Shown: positions 48,118 to 49,954 of the stretch, piece by piece
Numbering within the stretch: position 1 is the first letter of the stretch
Layout: each line of letters begins with the position of its first letter
Assembly (NCBI GenBank): GCA_029778945.1
Contig: JAKPBN010000197.1
Coordinates: 1 to 49,954, forward strand
Source: Spirochaetota bacterium
GTDB taxonomy: Bacteria > Spirochaetota > Spirochaetia > Treponematales > Rectinemataceae
DNA length: 49,954 nt
Reading direction: 5' to 3'
Position numbers and translations under genes: made by a program
The notes under the pieces: generated by a model
The model's input: only the letters and a program-made list of their open reading frames with translations
Database searches by the model: none
Told to the model about the DNA's origin: nothing

Positions 48118-48596
48118 GGCCTGGGCTGAGCAGTCTCGCCCTGGCAAGCCTGGGAGCGGAGCTTGGCCAGGGCGGCGTCGAGGGCATCCTTGAGCCGCCC
48201 GTAGTTTTCCGCGGCGTCCTCCCCGTCCCCCTGGAAGAGGCAGGAGGCAAGGGCGGCGGGGACCTTCCGGGCCTCCTCCTCGAGGGCCTTTCCAGAGGCG
48301 GTGAGGCTTACCCTCACCGTCCTCTCGTCCTCGGGGTCCCTCTGCCTCTCCACAAGGCCCATGGCCTCGATGCGCTTGAGAAGGGGGGACACCGTGCCCG
48401 TGTCGAGGCCCAGGGCGTCACAGACCTCCCCCACCGTGGCCCGGCGCTTTTCCCAGAGGACGAGCATGGCCAGGTACTGGGGATAGGTCAGGCCCAGGAC
48501 ATCGAGGTGGGGCCGGTAGGCGGAGAGGATCTCCTTTTCCAAGGCATAGACCCTAAAGCAGATCTGGTTTTCCAGGAGGAGCTCCGGGTGGGCCAT
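48090..48596 (-). CDS. MarR/OhrR-family peroxide-sensing repressor
   Basis: 168 residues. LLENQICFRVYALEKEILSAYRPHLDVLGLTYPQYLAMLVLWE closely follows the OhrR pattern, including the single reactive Cys in NQICF. The winged helix is TVGEVCDALGLDTGTVSPLLKRIEAMGLVERQRD. OhrR repressors release DNA when this Cys is oxidised by organic peroxides. The gene begins 1 base after gpx and so is co-expressed with it, fitting autoregulation at the gpx promoter. The last 28 bases overlap the 3' end of the ABC-F gene on the other strand. The C-terminal 30 residues are a Gln/Pro/Arg tail. Confidence 0.88.
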   Translation of the reverse strand: MAHPELLLENQICFRVYALEKEILSAYRPHLDVLGLTYPQYLAMLVLWEKRRATVGEVCDALGLDTGTVSPLLKRIEAMGLVERQRDPEDERTVRVSLTASGKALEEEARKVPAALASCLFQGDGEDAAENYGRLKDALDAALAKLRSQACQGETAQPRPQPRLAHSS

Positions 48597-48597
48597 G

Positions 48598-49077
48598 CTA
48601 AAGGACCTTTTCGATGTCCGCCGCCATGTCCGCAGGCTCGGTGGTGGGGGCAAAGCGGGTGACGATTTCCCCGTCCTTGGAGATGAGGAATTTCGTGAAG
48701 TTCCACTTGATCGCCGAGCCTACGGCCCCGGGTGCCTTTTTCCTGAGCCAGGCAAAGAGGGGATGGGCGCCGGGGCCGTTGACCTCGACCTTGCCCATGA
48801 GAGGGAAGGTGACTCCGTAGTTGAGCTCGCAAAAGCTGGCGATCTCCGAGTCCGTGCCCGGCTCTTGGTGGGCGAACTGGTCGCAGGGAAAGGCCAGGAT
48901 CGTCAGGCCCCGGTCCTTGTAGGTCTGGTAGAGGGCCTCAAGACCCTTGTACTGGGGAGTAAAGCCGCATTTGCTGGCGGTGTTGACCACGAGGACGGGC
49001 TTGCCCTTGAGGCTGGCCAGGTCGAAGGCTTGGCCTTTGTTGGTGGTGGCCTGGAAATCATACAAAGTCTGGCTCAT
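48598..49077 (-). CDS. Glutathione peroxidase family thiol peroxidase
   Basis: 159 residues with GGAGG 6 bases before the ATG. Peroxidatic Cys in NTASKCGFTPQY, second conserved Cys in LAFPCDQFAHQEPG, and WNFTKFLI with the catalytic Trp/Asn. It has Cys, not selenocysteine, and bacterial members of this type usually use thioredoxin. An upstream in-frame start (49137) is rejected because it lies in the operator region. Co-transcribed with an OhrR-like regulator, consistent with organic-peroxide defence. Confidence 0.93.
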   Translation of the reverse strand: MSQTLYDFQATTNKGQAFDLASLKGKPVLVVNTASKCGFTPQYKGLEALYQTYKDRGLTILAFPCDQFAHQEPGTDSEIASFCELNYGVTFPLMGKVEVNGPGAHPLFAWLRKKAPGAVGSAIKWNFTKFLISKDGEIVTRFAPTTEPADMAADIEKVL

Positions 49078-49088
49078 CGCGTTCCTCC

Positions 49089-49122
49089 ATATTATCGATA
49101 TCAATAATATTGTACACAATAT
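49089..49122 (-). promoter_or_regulatory. gpx promoter with two overlapping operator palindromes
   Basis: Minus strand: TTGTGT (49114-49119), 17-base spacer, GATAAT (49091-49096). A 7-2-7 palindrome ATATTGTACACAATAT (49107-49122) covers the -35. A 22-bp palindrome with one mismatched pair (49089-49110, centre GATATC) covers the -10. Both are AT-rich, as expected of MarR/OhrR boxes. Confidence 0.75.
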
Positions 49123-49128
49123 AAAATC

Positions 49129-49168
49129 CAAAAACAAGGGGCAAAGCGCTTTTTTTGCGCCCTGCCCC
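49129..49168 (-). terminator. Rho-independent terminator after the threonine aldolase gene
   Basis: Minus strand: GGGGCAGGGCGC, A-rich loop, GCGCTTTGCCCC, then TTGTTTTT. Confidence 0.8.
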
Positions 49169-49192
49169 TAGTACTGAATGCGAAGGTTTTTG

Positions 49193-49954
49193 CTAGGGAG
49201 CGGCCGCAAGGCAGGAATCCAGGCAGGCCACAAAGCCCTGGAGGTCGGCCTCGGTTGTGTCAAAGCTGGTCATCCAGCGGACAAGGCCCCCTTCCCAGTC
49301 ATAGAAGAAGTATTTTTCCCTGAGGCTCTCGACGGCTCCGGCGGGCATGGTCGCGAAAAGGGCGTTGATCTCGACCTTGTTGACGACCCTGACTCGGGGC
49401 CGGGCGGCCAGGAGGCCCGCCAGGCGGGCGGCGGCTCCGTTGGAGGCCTGGGCATTGCGCCTCCAGATCCCCTGGGAGAGGTAGGCCTCATACTGGGCCC
49501 CGATAAAGCGCATCTTGGAGGCCAGCTGGAGGCGGGTTTTCCTGAGATACGGCGCATCCTCGGCATAGCGGGGATTGAGGACCACCACGGCCTCCCCAAA
49601 GAGGAGGCCATTCTTGGTGCCCCCAAAGGAGAGGATATCCACGCCCAGGTCGGCGGTGAGGGCCTTGAAGGAAAGGCCTAGGGCCACCGCGGCGTTGGCT
49701 ATCCTGGCCCCATCCATGTGGAGGGCTAGCCCATGGCTGTGGGCTATCTCGGCCAGGCGGCCGGTCTCGGCCGGGGTATAGAGGGCCCCGAGCTCCGTAG
49801 GCTGGGAGATCGACACGCAGGCGGGCCTGGGGGCGTGGACGGCGTGGTCCCCGCCATGAAGGGCTTCCTCGAGGGCCGCCGGGAGGATCTTGCCGTCCTT
49901 GGACGCCAGGGGGAGGGCCTTCATTCCGGCGGCCTCGGGGGCGCCGGCCTCGTC
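49193..49954 (-). CDS. Low-specificity L-threonine aldolase (partial, 5' end outside window)
   Basis: The visible 253 residues begin inside the protein; the frame is open to the window edge with DEAGAPEAAG, matching the family's DEAGAPE box. PLP-binding features: SISQPTELGALYT, LHMDGARIANAA (Asp holding the pyridine nitrogen) and ILSFGGTKNG with the PLP lysine. It splits L-threonine to glycine and acetaldehyde. An ATG at 49924 is internal. Ends with a terminator 25 bases downstream. Confidence 0.92.
   Translation of the reverse strand, partial: DEAGAPEAAGMKALPLASKDGKILPAALEEALHGGDHAVHAPRPACVSISQPTELGALYTPAETGRLAEIAHSHGLALHMDGARIANAAVALGLSFKALTADLGVDILSFGGTKNGLLFGEAVVVLNPRYAEDAPYLRKTRLQLASKMRFIGAQYEAYLSQGIWRRNAQASNGAAARLAGLLAARPRVRVVNKVEINALFATMPAGAVESLREKYFFYDWEGGLVRWMTSFDTTEADLQGFVACLDSCLAAAP

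Noticed and set aside
1-49954. tRNA or rRNA genes, CRISPR arrays, insertion sequences, prophage
   Set aside because: Gaps are short and explained by promoters, terminators or the CACAGAG repeat. I saw no cloverleaf, regular spacer array or transposase/integrase.

Overview
This is a GC-rich bacterial chromosome segment (about two thirds GC by eye) of ordinary, densely packed housekeeping type. Many genes fit a spirochaete, probably a treponeme relative: sigma-54 regulator, kinase, DNA polymerase III delta-prime-like gene, cvpA and murG in a row (an order I remember from Treponema pallidum), Rho with a long N-terminal extension, a bactofilin, many TPR proteins, beta-barrel outer-membrane proteins, and a small protein resembling the tail of spirochaete nucleotide cyclases. 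The species is inferred, not proven. I see no rRNA, tRNA, CRISPR array, insertion sequence or prophage.

Layout. 1-3506 (+): end of an operon with a small acidic protein, a SwrB/DUF6115-like membrane protein, an Hsp70 and a J-domain/HEAT protein. 3608-12385 (-): one tightly overlapping operon pgi-murG-cvpA-holB-like-kinase-sigma54 regulator-sdaAB-sdaAA. 12580-14014 (+): a PilZ-type protein and a small membrane protein. 13956-16218 (-): nth and recQ. 16326-19443 (+): a secreted protein, an NrnA-like phosphoesterase, a sigma-factor-like protein and rdgB. 19502-26087 (-): rpsT, hup-lnt, then response regulator, TPR module, bactofilin and pncC, then rho-rpmE behind a long leader. 26248-26997 (+): plsC. 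27052-30451 (-): a zinc-ribbon protein and an operon of TPR/Mrr-like, metallophosphoesterase and ParB-like proteins. 30602-33358 (+): two TPR proteins. 33355-38839 (-): two related outer-membrane barrel proteins, one with a FecR domain, followed by mutL. 38954-40423 (+): a pyrF-pyrE fusion. 40440-45872 (-): radical-SAM/TIGR03915/phosphoribosyltransferase operon; then rex, rlmK and an Rrf2 regulator. 45960-48117 (+): a possible leader peptide and attenuator before an ABC-F ATPase. 48090-49954 (-): partial threonine aldolase, then gpx and an OhrR-like regulator.

The most interesting signals are regulatory. (1) The ABC-F gene has the parts of a translation-coupled attenuator: short ORF, possible antiterminator and Rho-independent terminator. 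(2) Four genes linked to DNA maintenance (nth, rdgB, mutL and the repair-type radical SAM gene) lack a ribosome-binding site and have a -10-like hexamer 5-8 bases before the start codon, suggesting leaderless mRNAs. (3) TPR-Mrr, phosphoesterase and ParB-like genes form an operon of unknown purpose. (4) A phosphoribosyltransferase-like gene follows the radical SAM/TIGR03915 DNA-repair pair. (5) The PilZ protein has its two c-di-GMP motifs separated by about 210 residues.

Gene starts were chosen by ribosome-binding site, overlap with the upstream gene and family start. All functional calls rest on recognising motifs by eye; no database search was run.
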